A stretch of 64,000 bases of DNA from Sabethes cyaneus (taxonomy: Eukaryota; Arthropoda; Insecta; Diptera; Culicidae): positions 155,758,179 to 155,822,178 of the forward strand of contig NC_071353.1 in the NCBI RefSeq assembly GCF_943734655.1, given 5' to 3'. Every line of letters starts with the position of its first letter. The first letter of the stretch is position 1. A program made the translations under genes and the position numbers. This document shows, piece by piece, positions 48,300 to 60,652 of the stretch. Below the pieces are notes generated by a model that ran no database searches, had not been told where the DNA came from, and was given only the letters and a program-made list of their open reading frames with translations.

Positions 48300-50960
48300 C
48301 TTTTTGAGACTTCTTTTAGATTGCTTTTAAACTTCTATCAGACTAGTTTTGGCTGTTTTTAGACTTCTTTTGGGGTCTCTCTCAGACTTCTTTTAGTTTT
48401 TTAGACCTATTCTAGACTCCCCTTAGACTCATTTTAGATTTCTCTTAGAGTTTTCTAAGACTTCGTTTAGAGCTCTTTTTACCTTCTTTTAGATTCCTTA
48501 CAGACTTCCTTTTGGCTAGTTTCAGACAGCATTTAGAATTCTTTTGGAGTTATTTCCTTCAGAATTCTTTTAGACTTAATTGAGAAGGCTTATTAGCTTT
48601 CCTTTAGATTACGGCCAGACGTCTTTAAGACTGTTTTGGAAGTACTTTTGGAATTAATGTGGACTTTCTTAAGAAATCTTTTAGACTCTAGTTTTAGAGA
48701 TCTTTTAGAATTGTTTTGGAGTTCTTTTAGATTTCATTTAGAATTCTTTTAGACTTCCTCCAGATTTTCTTCAGATTTGTTTCAAACTTGTTTTACATTT
48801 CTCTTAGACTTCATTTAGAACTTCTTTATATTCCTATCAAACTTCTTTAAGACTATTTTAAAGTTCTTTTAGAATTCTTATAGAGTTCCTTTAGAATTCG
48901 TTTAAACCTTTTTTCGGTTTCTTAGACTTGGTTTAGACTTCTTTTAGACTTTTTTTGAGACTTCTTTTGAACTAGTTTTACAATTCATTTAGAACTCTTT
49001 TAGATATCTGCCCGACTATTTTCAGAGTTGCTTTAAGCTTCTTTTATATTTTTTTGACTACTTTCCGACTTCTTTTACACTTTGTTTAGATTACTTTTAA
49101 AGTTGTTAGGGGTTTCGTTTAGAACGCGTTTGCCCTTGTTTTATATCTACCAGACTTTTTTATGGTTAGTTTTAGAGTTCTGTTAAACCTCTTTTAGAAT
49201 TCTTTCAGTCTTCTCATAAAGTTTCTTGTGTCTTCTTTTGGATATCTTCCATACTGCTTCTACATTTTTCTTTCATACTGACTTATTCTACATTTTACAA
49301 CGTCTTTTAGAATTCTTTTGGGCTTCTTTTAGACTTTTATCACACTTGTCTGGAAATCCTTTTAGACTTCTTTTATGTTTCTGTTGCTTTCCTTAGACCT
49401 CATTTAGGACTTTTTTAGCCTTCCTTTAGTTTCCTGCCAAACTTCTTTATGAACTATTTTTAGATTTTGATTAAATGTTTAAGACTTTCTTTACACTTCT
49501 TTCAATTTTTTTTTAGATTTTTTCATTGGAACTTTTTTTTATTTTTTCATTGGAACTTCTTTAGACCTCTTTTGGCCTTCATTTAGAACTTTTTTTTTGT
49601 TTTTTTTTAACATTCCTTCCAGACCTTCTTATGGAGTTCTTTTAGACCTCTTTAAGAATTCTTTCAGACTTCCTTTCAGGTTTCTTAAGACTTCTTTTGG
49701 ATATTGTTTAATGCTTCTTTCAAACATATATCAGATGTCTTCCGGACTTCTTTAAAGTTTCTTTTCGCCTTTTATTAGACTTCTTTGGGATTTTTTGTGG
49801 ACTTTTTTGAAACTTCTTTAAGACTCACGATAGGCTTTTCTATGATTTTGATTTTTGACCTTTTGGACTCCTAGATCTGATTTGAGGTTATGAAAAAAGG
49901 GGAAGCAAGTAGTAAGAAGTGCCCAACATAGCCATCCCAAGCCCCTGTCCGGTACCTCCACGTGGCCATACCTGGAAATACTGCAATTTGTATAAATAAG
50001 TAGCCAAGCTACTACTAGGAGGTGGGGGTCGTGTGGTTTTCAGTTCCTGGTCTAAAAGCTGTCGCGAATAAATATACATAGTAGAATTAAATTGATTCCT
50101 TTCAGGCTTCGTTAAGACTATTTTTCAAGTGCTTTAACTTCTTGTGGACTTCCTTTAGGACTCTTTTTAGACTTCTTTTTGACTTTTTGGGAGTTTTTAG
50201 ACTTTTTTATACTTCTTTTAGACTTCTTTTGGACTTGTTTTACAATTAATTTACTACTCTTTTAGGTTTCTGCAGGCTATATTTAGACCTCTATCAGGCT
50301 TTTTTTAGATTTTTAGACTGCTTTTATACTTTTTTTTAGATTTTTTTTTTTTGACTGCTTTAAACTTCTTTTAGATTACTTTCAGATTTGTTCCAGATTA
50401 GTTTCAAACTTGTTTTGCATTTCTCTTAGACTCCATTTAGAATTTATTTCTATTCCTAGCCAGACTTCTTTAATACCATTTTTAAAGTTCTTTAAGAATT
50501 CTTTTAGACTTTTTTGAGTTTCTTAGATTCTATTTAGACTTTTTTAGACGTCTTTTGGACTGTTTTACACTTTATTTAGAACTCTTTTAGATTTTTGCCC
50601 GACGATTTTTAGAGTTTTTTTGAGCTCCTTTTAGATTTTTTGGCTATTTTTTGAATTCATTTCGACATCTTTTAAGCTTTGTTTAGTTTACTTTTGGACT
50701 TCTTTTGGGCTTCATTTAGAACTCGTTTTGCCTTCTTTTAGATATCTACCAGACTTTCTTGTGTTTCTTTTTGTTTATAGGAAATGAAACCACTGTGACC
50801 AGCATTTAGATCTAGTTTTACAGTTCTTTTAAAACACTTTTAGAATGATTTCAATCTCCTCTACTCTAATCTTAAGACTCCTTTTGGATACCTTTTATAC
50901 AAGAAGCAGTTCTTTCGACTTATTTTAAACGTCTTTTACGCATTTTTCAACGTCTTTTAC
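48300..50960 (-). repeat. AAAAGAAGTCTA-type array (minus orientation, 2.7 kb)
   Basis: Pyrimidine units such as TTTTAGACTTCTTT continue with drift to about 50,960, interrupted by the sequence at 49,883-50,092. It is the mirror image of 46,350-47,640 and related to 1,690-3,130. No coding. Confidence 0.85.
49883..50092 (+). mobile_element. Candidate 210-bp insertion, possibly a solo LTR
   Basis: This GC-richer sequence interrupts the pyrimidine array. It starts TGAGGTTATG, contains a TATA-like GTATAAATAAG near 49,990 and AATAAATATA near 50,068, in the order expected for an LTR promoter and poly(A) signal. TGATT borders both sides (49,878-49,882 and 50,093-50,097), compatible with a 5-bp duplication. 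Its 3' end is AAAT, not CA, which argues against a canonical LTR. The nature of the insertion is uncertain. Confidence 0.4.
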
Positions 50961-51198
50961 AATTCTTTTAAACTTTTTTCAAACTTATTGTGCACTCCAC
51001 AGGTACACAGGTGCTAAGCTGTAGGCTTAGAGCCATTAGGATGGAAAATAATTTCTTTGAATGTGAACTGTGTGTAGCAATTGTGAAAAGATGAAAAGAA
51101 AAACAGTTCACAAAACAGTTCACAAGAGCTTGTAAAGACATATACTGAAGTTCAAGAGTCATCATGGGTTTAGTGTATGTAAAACAAATTTAAAAAAA
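50961..51198. other. Unassigned DNA
   Basis: No recognisable gene or repeat between the 12-bp array and family F copy 1. Confidence 0.4.
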
Positions 51199-53255
51199 CC
51201 CGATTTAATCCACCTAGTGGTGAAAGGAACCTTTGTTATACGGTCTTACTTGGTATTTGAGATAGAAATCGATACGTTTTTGGAACATAATTCATCTATT
51301 GGTTAACGTTGCGTAATGCGTTGGTTTACATAAAATTTTTGAAAATTGAATAAGTTTACAAATTTTGAACAAAATAGGAACACTTTTAAATTTTGATAAA
51401 TCCTATTTTCATGTAATTCCTGAGTAAGGATAAGTAAGTTGTTATTAATTTGAGTAAGTGCAAATAAAAGCAAGTTGTAAGAGGAAATCTTATTCTTTAA
51501 CATATACATTGCCTAGTAAAGGTCTAGTTTATAGGTTTTTGAACTATGCATAATTTCCTGTAATGCCATTCTATTTGATTCACATCAATAGAGTTTACTT
51601 GAATAATTTTAATCATTTTTTATTAACCTTCGGTTACTCACGCTGTTGTATTTTGTACAACACGTGTAGGTTTTTCAACGCCATATTGTTATAAAGTTAC
51701 AAATCGTTGTTTAACTAACGAATATTCTTCAATAAACTTATTCTGAGCAAAATGTCATAATTATTCAATGCATTAATAATTTAAATTGTTGGAAAAATAG
51801 ATCAGCATAAACCGTCATCACAGAAACGAAACAATCAGCATGCGAGGTGTACCGCAATTGACCCCAAGTGGAATTTTCTTTCGTTTCTTCATATGGAAAA
51901 ATGGTGTCTGTATGCAGCAAAACTAACCAATGTAAAATGTTTAAAATGTATCCGTCTGCTGGTAGTCGAGTAATTCGTAATCAAAATTAAGGTAATTTTT
52001 ATAATCAAAGTTCTACAGTTCCTAAACAAGCAAACATAGAGGTATACTATATTCAGCAAAGTTGTGTATTTTTATCATTTGTACAATTTTGTAATACAAG
52101 AAAAAGTCATACAACAATTACAAAAAGAGCAAAAATATAAAAACTGAGTTTACAAATTCATATACAATAAATAAGATTTTTCTATCTTAGCTGCAGAGAT
52201 GGAAGGTTACTGTCTCTAGCAAAATTTCTTGTAATAATATGCTCTATAATTTTGCAGAGCACATCAATGTGTTATATTGACACTGAAGAAAAATATTTTT
52301 TTTTATTTCACTTTTAGGGGGATTAATCAAAATTTAGATTCCACCAGACGATAGAGCTTTTAATTTCAAGAAACTATTCTAAAGGTTCGATAAACCTAAA
52401 ACCAAGTTTTCCCAGTCAAACCTCTAGTGCGCACGTTTTCTTTGGTTTGGGATTATAGTGCGCGCGAGTAACTGTGTTGCAAAAGTTGGCGCGAGTGGTC
52501 GAGGGGTAATATCTTTTGACCGGTACAACCAATTCTTATGAAATTTTGCATATATATTCGTATTGTCAAAACCTCTCGTTTGATATTAAAATATTTCAAA
52601 TTAGGTAAATTATCTTGGTTAAAATCATTATAAATTATTGTTAATTTTGGTGTGGTGTATACGGTTGCTCATAACTTTCAAATTAAACGTCCAATCAAAA
52701 AACCATTCAATAGTGATCCATTAGCATATATTATCTTTCAAATGAGACTAATAGCGCATAAATCGGTTTGGCCATCTCTAAGAAACAGGCGATAATTATT
52801 TCCTTGTCAAAACAGGTTTTTTAAGCATAACTTTTAAACTACTTGTTTGTTTTCAATTAAAAATTTCTGAATAATTTAGCTTTAATAAGGGCTTTCATTT
52901 GATACTAAGATCGTTGAAATCGGTCATGTAGTTCTAGAGAAACCCGTGTCACGTATTTTTCACATTTTTGCTTATAACTTTTAAACGAAACGTCGTGTCA
53001 CGAAGCAACTCAATAGTGATCTACTAGACAATAATACCTTTCAAACAAAAGTAATAGCGAACGATTCGGTTCAGCCATCTTTGAGAAACAGGCGATAGAA
53101 AAAATCATTTCATACATACACAAACACACACACACAGACATTGCTCAAATCGTCGAACCCTATCGATTGATATATGTGACTTGGCCCTCCGGGCCTCGGA
53201 TCAATTTCGTGTTTTTCGACCAATTTTTAAACCTTTGTTATAGTATAACAAAGGT
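51199..53255 (+). mobile_element. Repeat family F, full copy 1 (about 2.06 kb)
   Basis: The left end is CCGATTTAATCCACCTAGTG, then GTGAAAGGAACCTTTGTTAT. The right end is a 25-bp palindrome with arm ACCTTTGTTATA (53,231-53,255), preceded by TTGGCCCTCCGGGCCTCGG. The left 1.1 kb matches 59,640-60,430 and the right 0.95 kb matches 63,481 to the window end, so the second copy confirms the layout. The right half has a duplicated unit of about 310 bp (CATAACTTTCAAATTAAACG ... GAAACAGGCGATAATTATTT and its partner ending GAAACAGGCGATAGAAAA). No transposase is visible. The family looks non-autonomous; class unknown. Confidence 0.7.
53231..53255. repeat. Terminal 25-bp palindrome of family F
   Basis: ACCTTTGTTATA, a central G, then the exact reverse complement. 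The same half-site, preceded by GGA, lies about 35 bp inside the left end, so the element may end in inverted copies of this motif. Confidence 0.8.
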
Positions 53256-55440
53256 AAAAAAGCTGTAAAGTTGGTAAGTTGGTTCTATTATACTCTTTTG
53301 ATGGTTTTACGACCAAAATTAGTCATAAATATCATTTGAGGAGTGCAATAAAACATAAACTGTTACTTCGGAACTATAACCGTCCGAAAATAGAAATTTT
53401 TTTTTAAGTTAAAATCAATCTACCCCTCTTGTAACCTTCTAAAACGGCCGTTAAGCGTTCGATTCACCGTTGCTTTTATATATATTTTCAAGTCAAGAAC
53501 AATGTCACCGCAAAGATTGGCCTGGAAAATTTACTGCCAAGTGCGATGCCATTCATAGGTTAGTTCACTGGTTCACGGCAACCGAAGCGACTGGAGCGAA
53601 GAGTTTGTCCGTCTGTTGACATTTAGTGAACTCCTATAACTCCGTGGACCGGAAATTCGATCCATTCCATCTTCGATTGAAGCACACGAACGTTTATGAT
53701 TTTTATTTTATCCGGAAGGCTCAGTAATGAAGCCTGTAAGCAGTCGCGTAATTTATTTTGTGCAAAAAAACCGATAAACTGTAACTAATTTCAATTTTAA
53801 ATTTAATTTTTAAGACCACCATTAGCGATTACCTTGCGCACGGAAGTGTCCCACACTCACTGGTGTCCGAGGGCGAGAGTATTCACTTTCATGCCCGGAT
53901 TAAGCCTTCTTCTACGATACCCTACAATAATAATGCTAATAAACAACGTAAGTCGGCTCGGTATAAACACGCCCGGACCCGCTCTCGGAAACCGGTCCAT
54001 TGAAAGTAAAATCAGTGCATCGATCTGCCAATCGGGCTTCCCGTTGCTTTGCCAACCGGTCCGATTATCTATACGTGTGTAAACACACATACTGTGATGA
54101 AAGAAGCATAGCGGCGGAACGCTCCGTTACACATTAAACAAACTTCAGCTTGTAGTTTAAGATCCCCTTCCGCCCCGCTACTCCGGCAATTAGATCACAC
54201 CGGATCGGAGTACACGGCAATCCGTGCCATGCCTAATAGTGCCGAGATAAAAATAATAAAATATTTAACAGAGATGAAAAGAAAATCCAATACCAGAGTC
54301 AAGCGGATTGTGTGTTCGCCTGTGTTGGCCATTATTTTCCGAGGCCGGCTGACTGGCTGGCTGGCTAATGGTATTGCGTTTTCAATGCTAATTCCATTCG
54401 TTTCCCTTGTTGTAACGATCGGCAAACTTATTTTCTTCACTCCATTGGAGTTTGGAGAAGGTTCCGTCTAAAAAACACTGTAAGAAAAACACTGTCACTG
54501 AAAGTCACCACCGCGCACCACCGTTGGAAGGGACGGTGGTGAGTTTGTTATGATTTGGTGAATAGTAGAAAGAACCAGTTGGATTTCAAGTTTTTTTTTC
54601 ACAGTGTTTTTCTTACTCCACGACTCCCTAGCGTAGCCGGCATATCATGTGATAGTGAATGTGTGGCCTGGCCTCTGCTCCGATAGGTCCCGCAGAATGC
54701 ATAGGTCTGCAACACTCGCATGCTCGCACTTCCTGGTTGGGTCGGTTTCTTCGACCAATTATTAACTGCGGCGCTATCTTCGCGTAACCAATTACGGGTT
54801 CCCACCGTGTCCGTCCGGGTGGTGTACCGCAGGAATTTGAGCCGACAGAAAGACAGACGGCACGACACGGGTCGGGTGCCACAACTTTCTTCCGTCAGTG
54901 TGTGATACGGCTGGAATGACAAGACCTCCGGCTCCGGGGGGGCTGCAGCTGGTTTCGCATGCCAGGCGAATTCCGCCGCCTACTAACTGACGAGTTAGTT
55001 AGCGCTGTAAATGACTTTGAAGAAGCGCTGTCAGCTTCCGTGAGATTATTCCCACTAGACTAGGGTTCTTTGACCCGCACGCCGGCCGCCTGCGAATCGG
55101 AAAACCAGTGCTGCAAGTGACATGATGGTTGGTTTGTGGCAAGAACATCTGTTCCGGAAATGGAATTCAAACTCGAACTCGAACTAGTTTTGCATTCAAC
55201 CTCAACGTGATGTGGTAAGAAACAAGTTTTTATAATCAATTTACTGGTAACTGTTGTCCTACACTCCGGCTTGGCTCGTGGATGAAGTGTTTGCCAACCA
55301 AAATCACATTTCATGCCCGGCTAACTTCGGTTGTGACTGGCTGGTTGGTGAGCACCACCAGCGCGTGGCCAGGAATAAGCAAAAGGTGGGGCACCCGACC
55401 TTGAATATTTTGGTCTGGGAAATCGAGCAGTCGTAGGATG
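53256..55440. other. GC-richer unassigned block
   Basis: About 53,830-55,430 is GC-richer and shares nothing obvious with the rest of the window apart from the small inverted repeat at 54,480-54,616. Open frames of 60-107 codons on both strands have no recognisable domain. It may be intronic or regulatory DNA of an unseen gene. Confidence 0.35.
54480..54616. repeat. 137-bp inverted repeat with an inner hairpin
   Basis: GTAAGAAAAACACTGT at 54,480-54,495 is the exact inverse of 54,601-54,616. Inside, CACCACCGT (54,516-54,524) and ACGGTGGTG (54,533-54,541) form a 9-bp stem with an 8-base loop. It could be a very small MITE or a structured element. No target duplication is clear. Confidence 0.7.
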
Positions 55441-55479
55441 GCGAATCTCTTATTAATATATAACACATAAAAAACCGGC

Positions 55480-56220
55480 AGGTTATATTGAAATTGGACT
55501 TGAAATCAGAGTTTAAATTTGACTTTAATTAGACTTGAAATTGGACATGGACACGAAACTAGATACGAATTTTTTCTTGAAATTAGAACTGACATTTTTC
55601 GGTTTACTTTCTTTCTTACGTTTTACCTCTTTTTTGTTAAATTTTTTCTTTTCCCGTCCCGTTTCTCTACTTTTTGCTTCGATTTTCCTCATTTCTATAT
55701 CGCTTCTTTTGATTTTTGCTGTCACTTTTTTCCTTTTTCTTCCGTTTTTCGTCTTTGTCCTTTGTATTTCACTTTGCTGTTCCATGTTTCCTGTTTCATT
55801 GTTTCATTTTTCTTCGTTTCCCGTTTCTTTCTTATTTTCAGTCTTGTTTTTCAATCGATTTTTGTTATTGTCTTTCTCGTTTTCTCTCTTTTCTCTTTCT
55901 TTTCTCTGTTTTTCGTTTCCAGTTTTCGCAGAAAACTCTTCGTCTTCTTTGCTTCTCATTTCCGTCTTGTCCGGTTTTCCTCTTTCCTGTCACGTTATTT
56001 TCTGTTTTGCCTCCCTTTTTTTCCTTTCCAGTTTTTCATCTTTTTCTTTTCCCTGAAACCTGTTCCATTGGGCCATTTTTCCTATTTTTCTGCTCCGATT
56101 TCTGTTCCATTTTCCCGTTCTTTGTTCCATCTGTCTTTTAAATCCTGTTTGACCTCTTTTTCCCGTTTTCCTCGTTTCATCTACCAGTTTTCTTTTTTCT
56201 CTTTCACTAACCATTTTTTC
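55480..56220. repeat. TTGAAATTGGAC patch then T/C-rich array
   Basis: About 55,486-55,560 repeats TTGAAATTGGACTTG-like units. About 55,600-56,220 is TTTTCCCGTTTCTC-type pyrimidine sequence. It has the same order as 16,460-16,935, suggesting a composite repeat. The 246-codon Phe/Ser-rich frame (55,519-56,259) is a compositional artefact. Confidence 0.7.
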
Positions 56221-56389
56221 ACGTGTCTAATGGCGACTCAAAAAATATTAGCAATTTAGCATGCTTTTGGAAACTCCGTCCACCCTTGATTGTTGTTATA
56301 CAACTGTTAAGTGTATGTGAGCAGAGTTTCAATGTTTTCGAAAGGTTGTACCCACTGGCCGCCATTAAGCGTGCGTAATGGTGGATACT
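56221..56389. other. Short non-array island
   Basis: This interrupts the pyrimidine arrays (TTGATTGTTGTTATACAACT, GGCCGCCATTAAGCG). It is not recognised and could be a small insertion. Confidence 0.35.
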
Positions 56390-58110
56390 TTTCCCGTTTG
56401 GTTTCACTCGTTTTTCCGTTTACCCTTGTCTCCCTCTTTTTCTCACCTTTTCTGGTACGTTTTTTTCTTTATCTGTCCCGTCTTCTCTCTATATGTCCCT
56501 TTTCCCTACCCCCGTTACGTCTTCTCTCCCTTTTTAACTCCTGTTAACGGATTCTTCCTCTTATTATCATCCTTTTCTGTCACATTGTTTTTTCGGGTTT
56601 ATTCTCTGTGTCTTTCGTTTTATTTTTTTTCGATCCGTTTTCTTCTTTTTCTATTCTCGTTTCTTCTGCTCCCAAATTTTCTCTATCTTTTTCATCTTTT
56701 CTATTTAATTTTCTTTCTTTTCTGTGCATTTTTTCTTATGTTCTAGTTTTAAACTCCTTTTTTTCTAGCTTTTCTCTTGATTTTATCTTGGTTATCTCCC
56801 ATTTTTTTCAAGATTTACACTTTTTTCCCAATTCTGGCCATTTCTTCTCGCATTTTTCTCGCTTCTCGGAAGCTTGTCTCGGAATCGTTCCTACTTTTCC
56901 TCTCAATTTTCTCCCATTTGCTTTCAAATTGGATTTTCCAGTTTTCTCCGAATTTTATTCATTTTTTCTCACTTTTTCTCTCATTTTTTCTAACTCTTCT
57001 TGGAAGTTTTTCTCTTAACATTTTATAGTTTTTCTCCCAGCTTTTTTTTTAAAGTTTTTCTTCATTTCTTCTCACAAAATTTTTAAGCCTTTCGCAAATT
57101 TTTCGGAAGTTTTACTCACAATCTTTGTCTCTCAGTTTATTCCGTTTTATCTTCCAACTATTTCTAATATTTCTCCCATTTTTTACAGAAAACTAGAAAA
57201 TGTTGAGAGAAAAAATTGGGAGACAAATGGTCAAAAGAGGAGAAAAAGCAAATATTATTGGGACAAAACAACAAAAAATTGAGTTTTTCTAATATTTTTT
57301 CCTCAATTTTTTTTGTTTTTTTTTTCAATTTTTGCAATTTTTCTCCAAATTTTTTTGCCCTCTTATAATTCTCCATTCTCTCAATTTTTCTTCTCAACAT
57401 TTTCTATTGTTTCTCATTTTTTGGTCAAATTTTGGCACAAATTTTTTCCCAATTTTTCTAACTTTTCTTTCAATTTTTATTTTTTTCAACTTTTTCTATT
57501 ACTTCTCACAATTTTTTCCAGAAAACTTGAAAAGGTTGAGAGAAAAAATAATAAAAATTGGAGAAAAATAAAAATAATTGGAAGAAAACAAAAACAAATT
57601 CAAGAAAAACCAGAAAAATTGGGGAGAAAAAAAATTCTAATCTTTTCTTTCCAATATTTTTGGTTTTTCTTCCAATTTTGGCTTGTTTTCTCGAAATTTA
57701 TTGCTTTCCACAAACATTCTACATATTTTTCTCCCCAACTTTTATAGTTTTCCTCTATATTTTTTCTTGTTTTCTTTCAATTTTTTTTGTTTTTTCTCCC
57801 ACAAAAATTTTAACTTTTCTCCCCAATTTGTGTAGTTTCTCTCTCTCTCAATGTTTTCTGGCTTTCTTCCAATTACATTTACTTTTTCCCAAGTGATATT
57901 TATTATTCTCCCACTTTTCTCCCACAAATCTAAAAAATAAAAAAGGTGTTGAAAAATTTAAAAAAAAAATTTGAGAAAAATGGTGAACGTGGGAAGAAAA
58001 ATAATTATAACTGGAAAGCAAAAAAAAAAAAATCTTGTCTTTTCCCCAATTGTTCTAGTTTTTCTTTCAATTTTTGCTTGTTTTCTTCGAATTTTATTTA
58101 TGTTTTTCTC
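56390..58110. repeat. Pyrimidine arrays, TTTTTCTCCCAATTTT type, with local strand flips
   Basis: Mostly TTTTTCTCCCA/ATTTTTTC units of about 12-15 bp. The strand flips to GGAGAAAAATTG-type purine sequence at about 57,187-57,285, 57,520-57,640 and 57,930-58,030. Equivalent sequence on the other strand is at 40,260-41,410. Open frames up to 144 codons are compositional. Confidence 0.75.
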
Positions 58111-58330
58111 CCACTTTTACCATTTCATGTGGCGCTTATAATTTTTATCACCGAAAAAAAGGATTACACTGCCGTTTTAAAATTAAAATGGCGTCTTTCG
58201 TCTTTTATTTTCATCCGCTTTTCGCCTACTCGTCATCACATTTTTGCCATTTTTCCGTAGCCCCGTAATTTTCCTGTACCCTAGTAACCGGCTGTCAAAT
58301 CTGTCGATAAAGAAGGATCAAGTTTCTTAA
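58111..58330. other. Unassigned DNA between arrays
   Basis: It contains CCTAGTAACCGGCTGTCAAA near 58,280, distantly like the CTCTAACAGCCGGCTGCGAA segment of the dual-hairpin region near 952. No gene. Confidence 0.35.
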
Positions 58331-58545
58331 GCACGTTTATATCCATGGTTTTGCTTTTTGTCATCTCTTTGTTGTCTTTCCTTCGTATTCGTTGTCTTTT
58401 TGACGTCTCTCTGTGATGTTTTCATCATTTTTTGTCGTGTTTTTGTTGTTTTGGCGTCTTTTAATTGTATTTTCACAATCTTTAGATCGTGTCTCTGTCT
58501 TTTGTCTGCGATTTGTTGTCTTCAGTGCGGTTAATATTCATGAGC
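58331..58545. repeat. TTTTGTCGTC-type pyrimidine array
   Basis: Units such as TTTGTTGTCTTTCCTTCG and TTTTTTGTCGTGTTTTTG match the pyrimidine form of the GACGAAAA array at 38,390-38,870. Confidence 0.6.
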
Positions 58546-59330
58546 ACAACGTTCATACTTCTGAATTATCATCCTACCTTGTATTGAAGATCTGCTTGCT
58601 TTATTTGAACTTTTATACTAATTAAATACAGCAAGCATGAGCTTCATGCGCGAGAATATAGAATATCAGCACGCTGTGATATTACAACAAACTGATATTC
58701 ACGTTTGAGCAGTGAAAATTAGTAAAAAACTATAGCCCTAAGGATTGTACGAAGGGTGACGTAGAACTATATCAGATCATCAGATCAAAGACTAATGTAA
58801 ACTGCATTTCTGGCATATGTATGTTTATAAGAATCTGTGAGTGCCATTGTTTAAGTGAATGTTCAAAAGAGAACAGCGAAATATTCAGATTCAATTCTTC
58901 ATTGAATGCAATGCACTATGGTCCAGAAAGCCAAATTAGGTGGAAAAAATTGTTTACTCAGTAGTCGTTGATTTTAAATTATTTACGTCTTAGCAACAAC
59001 ATCTTAATTTAGGATGCCACTTTTTTTGGCATGAGCTATTTTAGGGTGACCCTTAAATTAACCAAGTTCCAAAAATTATCTTCAAAACGAAACAAGATAG
59101 AGCGATATTTACTTCAACAATTTTATACCTCGAAGTATTTTGAGTAATATTTCAGAAGACGAAATCCTTCTATCTCGAACCGTTTCCATATTAGAGCGAT
59201 TTTCCTGAGTCAAGCTAGGGTGACCCTGCTATTTCGCGATTTTTCTCCATAACTTTTTTATTTTGCCTTTCTCGCAAAACACTTCTTCAGATGACTTTTG
59301 AGGCTCAATAACACGCAACTTTTGGTGAAA
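58546..59330. other. Unassigned AT-rich DNA
   Basis: No gene is recognised. The phrase AGGGTGACCCTTAAATTAAC near 59,043 and TAGGGTGACCCTGCTATTTC near 59,217 share AGGGTGACCCT, a short palindromic motif about 175 bp apart. Confidence 0.4.
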
Positions 59331-60433
59331 AACCTGATTTAATCCACCTAGTGGTGAAAGGAACCTTTGTTATACCACAGACAAACAGACATAACTCTTG
59401 GAAGAAAAATCAACAAAAATTATCGTACCTCACATTTAGCCTGAACACTAGCACCATCTATGATCGACATTCCCAAATATCAAATAGCAATATGGGTGTC
59501 CCTCGAAGTAGCAAGTATTTTTTATGGGGAATTCCCCTTCTTTCGTCAAAAAGCGCCACTTTGACCAAAACGGAGACATTCCCAACTAAGCCCAAATTTG
59601 AAATGACGGTTTTATCGGTACGATGAATGGAAAACGAGTGTTATGTCTGTTTATCTGTGGTTATACGATCTTACTTGCTATTTGAGATAGAAATCGACAC
59701 GTTTGGCTTACATGAAATTTTTGGAAATTGAATAAGTTTACAAAATTTGAACCAAATAGAAGCACTTATAAATTTTGATAGTTCCTTTTCTCATGAAATT
59801 GCTGAGTAAGTTGTTACTGTAGGTACTGTAGGGTTACAACATGTGTAGGTTTTTGAATGCCGTATTGTTATAAAGTTACAAATCGTATATTACGTATATA
59901 CTAACGTATATTCTTCAGTAAACTTGTTATGAGCAAAATGTCAGAATTATTCAATGCATTAATACTTTAAATTGTTAGGAAACAAGATTAGCATAAACCG
60001 ACATCACAGAAACGAAGCAAGTAGCATGCGAGGTGTACCGCAATTGACCCCAACTGGAATTTTCTCTACCAGCAAATGTAAAATGTTTAAGATGTATCCG
60101 TCTGTTGGTAATCGAGTAATTCGGGGTCAAAATCAGGTTATTTTTTACAATTGAAGTTCTACAGCTCCTAAACAAGCAAACATAGAGGTATACTATGTTC
60201 AGCAAAGTTGTGTATTTTTATTATTTGTATAACTTTGTAATACATGAAAAAGTCATACAACAATCACAATAAGAGTTAGAATAGAAAAACTGATTTTACA
60301 AATTCATGTACAATAAATAAGATTTTTCTACCTCCACTGAAGAGATAGAAGATTACTGTCTCCAGCAAAATTTCTTGTAATAATATGCTCTAAAAGTTTG
60401 CAGAACACATCAATGTATTGTATTGAAACTGAA
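59331..60433 (+). mobile_element. Repeat family F copy 2, left part
   Basis: It starts with AACCTGATTTAATCCACC and parallels 51,199-52,290. It carries the intact target site CAGCAAAGTTG at 60,200-60,210. Bases 59,331-60,412 form one arm of a near-perfect palindrome with 60,434-63,474. Open frames 59,351-59,626 (+) and 59,975-60,205 (-) reappear on the opposite strand in the other arm (63,181-63,456 and 62,587-62,832). That reflects the inverted duplication and is not evidence of coding. Confidence 0.85.
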
Positions 60434-60652
60434 GGACATTGATGTGTTCTGCAAACTTTTAGAGCATATTATTACAAGAAATTTTGCTGGAGACAGTAAT
60501 CTTCTATCTCTTCAGTGAAGGTAGAAAAATCTTATTTATTGTACATGAATTTGTAAAATCAGTTTTTCTATTCTAACTCTTATTGTGATTGTTGTATGAC
60601 TTTTTCATGTATTACAAAGTTATACAAATAATAAAAATACACAACTTTGCTG

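Noticed and set aside
45480..50960. Telomeric or centromeric satellite
   Set aside because: Units are too diverged and too mixed in orientation for an active satellite, and no telomere-type short repeat is present.
55519..56259. 246-codon Phe/Leu/Ser-rich frame resembling a membrane protein
   Set aside because: It lies in a T/C-rich degenerate array; hydrophobic Phe/Leu/Ser strings are the expected translation of such sequence.
59351..59626. 91-codon frame nearly identical to one at 63,181-63,456
   Set aside because: The two lie in mirrored arms of an inverted duplication, and the corresponding stretch in other family F copies is not a conserved open frame, so conservation here is not evidence of protein function.
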